Shown here: positions 62,220 to 64,000 of the stretch, piece after piece | Layout: every line of letters begins with the position of its first letter | How positions within the stretch are numbered: position 1 is the first letter of the stretch | Origin: Thalassolituus sp. UBA1087 | GTDB lineage: Bacteria; Pseudomonadota; Gammaproteobacteria; Pseudomonadales; Oceanobacteraceae | DNA: 64,000 bases | Direction: 5' to 3' | Assembly: GCA_002314145.1 (NCBI GenBank) | Contig: DCCG01000017.1 | Coordinates: 61,518-125,517, forward strand | The notes under the pieces: model-generated | The model's input: only the letters and a program-made list of their open reading frames with translations | The model's database searches: none | What the model was told of the DNA's origin: nothing | Position numbers and translations under genes: made by a program

Positions 62220-63899
62220 ATGACGAATTCATCTGCAAAAGATTTACCTTTGTTAACCCGCAGACAATTACTGCAGAATACAGTGGCGGGTGCGGCGATG
62301 GCAGGTATCAGCCTGGATTCTCTGGCTGCATTGTCAGAGCCTGTGGTTAAAACAGGCGGTGGCCGGGTGCAGGGTGAAGCGTTAGGCAAGGTAAATCGTT
62401 TTCTCGGTATTCCCTATGCACAGCCAATTTCCGGTGCTAACCGCTTTATGCCACCACAGCCGGTCAAAAGCTGGGATGGTGTATTTAAAGCGGTTAAACA
62501 TGCCGACTTAGCACCTCAGTCTGAATCCGAATTTATTGGCCCAACCCCGGTAACTCCGGCGTTTGAACCGCCTGCCTATGTCCACTCAGGTGATAACTGT
62601 CTGGTTCTGAACGTCTGGGCTCCGGCCAAAGTCAGCGGCCAACTGCCGGTGATGGTATGGCTGCATGGTGGTGGCTGGATTTCCGGCAGCGGTTCCTGCG
62701 CTATTTATGATGGTGAAAATCTCGCCAGCCGTGGCGATGTGGTTGTGGTGACCATTAACCATCGTCTGGGTGCCTCCGGTCTGACCGACCTGTCGCGGGT
62801 TATCGGTGGCAAATATGCCGGTTCCAGTAACTTAGGTATCCGCGATATGCTGGCGGCCCTGCAGTGGGTGAATAAAAACATCGCCGCGTTTGGTGGCAAC
62901 CCGGATCTGGTAACCATTTTCGGTGAATCCGGCGGTGGCTGGAAAGTGGCTACCATGCTGGGTATTCCGGCGGCGAAAGGGTTATTCCACCGTGCGGTGA
63001 TTGAAAGCGGCCCGCTGATCGACTTTATGGAACAGGATAAAGCCGATGAAGTTGCCAGGGCTGTTCTGCAGGAATTAGGCATCAGCAAAGACAACGCCGA
63101 AAAACTCGACCAGCTGAGCTACAAAAATGTGGTAGCAGCCCAGGAGCGTTATTCGGCCAAACAACCCATGACTATGAATGCACCCGGTTTCCCGACCGGA
63201 TTCTTCCCCGTACTGGATGACGACCTGTTGCCACGTCATGTGTTTGATCCGGATGCGGCACCAACCTCTCTGGATGTGCCGCTGATGGTCGGTCAGACCG
63301 GTACAGAATTCTCGCTGTTTATGCTGGGCGATAAAGCCGCTTACTCATTAGATGATGCCAGCCTGAAAATGCGCGTTGAAAAAACCTTTGGTGCTGACGT
63401 CAGCGAAAAAATACTCAAAACCTATCGCAAAGATTTTCCGGATTACGACGCTTCGGGTCTGTGGTTCCGTATTTTCTCTGATTTCGGCATGGGCGCGCTG
63501 TCTTCCGCTATTCTTGATGCCCGTGCAGTAAAAGGAGCTGCACCGGTTTACGCCTACCGTTTTGACTGGCTGACACCGATTGATGATGGCAAACTCTACT
63601 CGCCGCACACCATGGAAATTCCGTTTGTGTTTGATAACACCACGACAAAAGCCGGTGAAGTTATGACGGGTACTGGGCCAGGTCGTGCGGAACTGGCGAA
63701 GACCATTTCCAGCGCCTGGGTGGAATTTGCCCGCACCGGTAAGCCGGGTTCTAAAGGGTTACCTGAGTGGCCGCAGTACGACAGCAAAAGCCGAAATGCC
63801 ATGCATCTGAATACGAAGAGTAAGGTGATGCCTTATATTGATGAAGACATGCTGGAGATTTTCCATAAGAAACTGTGGCAGCAGGCGGGTAAGGCTTAA
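62220..63899 (+). CDS. Exported type B carboxylesterase
   Basis: A 559-residue alpha/beta hydrolase. The N-terminus has a twin-arginine-type signal (TRRQLLQNTVAGAAMAG), suggesting Tat export. The oxyanion-hole HGGGW, the nucleophile elbow GESGGG (Ser at about residue 239; most family members read GESAGG) and the late histidine region (SPHTMEIPFVFDN) are present. It hydrolyses esters of unknown type. CGGGAG precedes the ATG. The 259 bp upstream are AT-rich and hold no gene. Confidence 0.88.
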   Translation: MTNSSAKDLPLLTRRQLLQNTVAGAAMAGISLDSLAALSEPVVKTGGGRVQGEALGKVNRFLGIPYAQPISGANRFMPPQPVKSWDGVFKAVKHADLAPQSESEFIGPTPVTPAFEPPAYVHSGDNCLVLNVWAPAKVSGQLPVMVWLHGGGWISGSGSCAIYDGENLASRGDVVVVTINHRLGASGLTDLSRVIGGKYAGSSNLGIRDMLAALQWVNKNIAAFGGNPDLVTIFGESGGGWKVATMLGIPAAKGLFHRAVIESGPLIDFMEQDKADEVARAVLQELGISKDNAEKLDQLSYKNVVAAQERYSAKQPMTMNAPGFPTGFFPVLDDDLLPRHVFDPDAAPTSLDVPLMVGQTGTEFSLFMLGDKAAYSLDDASLKMRVEKTFGADVSEKILKTYRKDFPDYDASGLWFRIFSDFGMGALSSAILDARAVKGAAPVYAYRFDWLTPIDDGKLYSPHTMEIPFVFDNTTTKAGEVMTGTGPGRAELAKTISSAWVEFARTGKPGSKGLPEWPQYDSKSRNAMHLNTKSKVMPYIDEDMLEIFHKKLWQQAGKA

Positions 63900-64000
63900 T
63901 AAAGAATTAGAATTGCTGTCATAAAGTTTGATTGCAATCTGCCTTCTATAAACGGCTTTTAAATCCGCAATGCCCAATGCCTCCCTGGGGAACTTATCCC

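Overview
The window comes from a gammaproteobacterium, most likely a marine member of the Oceanospirillales (Oceanobacter/Thalassolituus-like). This assignment is inferred from three things: a Pseudomonas/Oceanospirillales-type housekeeping gene order, a sodium-type PomAB flagellar stator and an Mrp sodium/proton antiporter. The organism is a diazotroph with a molybdenum nitrogenase. I see no tRNA, rRNA, insertion sequence or CRISPR array.

Left part (1-33.7 kb), mostly core genome. A SPOR-domain cell-division protein (5' end cut off) is followed by gltB-gltD, a VWA lipoprotein, hemE, a seven-subunit Mrp antiporter operon with fused A+B subunits, cheV, radA (opposite strand), metY, three tandem paralogous membrane proteins, a TIGR02647-type protein, rsmE, a pomA-pomB-pilZ operon, xseB-ispA-dxs, a two-component pair whose regulator carries a decayed HD-GYP domain, ribA and a YugP-type zinc peptidase.

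Nitrogen-fixation region (33.7-52.5 kb). The first transcription unit is nifB-fdxN-nifO-nifQ-rhodanese/ankyrin-grx-bolA-nafY. It resembles the minor nif cluster of Azotobacter vinelandii but carries an added BolA gene. It is preceded by a sigma-54 promoter and two NifA-type sites (TGT-N10-ACA). Next come a frameshifted ricin-lectin remnant and an unrecognised 186-residue protein that has its own sigma-54 promoter, two NifA-type sites and a terminator, so it looks like an undescribed member of the nif regulon. After a diguanylate cyclase and a SIR2-like protein comes nifH-nifD-nifK (sigma-54 promoter plus NifA-type site), then nifT-nifY-small acidic protein-lrv-nifX-like-two unrecognised proteins-response regulator. 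nifE, nifN, nifA, nifU, nifS and nifV are not in the window.

Right part (52.5-64 kb). A visibly AT-rich pair of unknown membrane-protein genes looks horizontally acquired. It is followed by an ankyrin-modB-modC operon without modA, then divergently by nifZ translationally coupled to a two-domain SagB-type nitroreductase. The ankyrin protein is a paralogue of the ankyrin half of the rhodanese fusion in the nifB operon. The intergenic region between ankyrin and nifZ holds sigma-54-like elements on both strands. The window ends with an FG-GAP-type secreted protein, an orphan NMT1/THI5-type binding protein and a Tat-type carboxylesterase.

As a system, the nif part supplies the catalytic proteins (NifHDK), NifB-cofactor synthesis (NifB, FdxN), molybdenum delivery (NifQ, NifO, ModBC), cofactor carriers (NafY, NifY, NifX-like) and iron-sulfur/redox accessories (rhodanese, Grx, BolA, NifZ, the SagB-type protein). 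GltBD takes up fixed ammonia in core metabolism.
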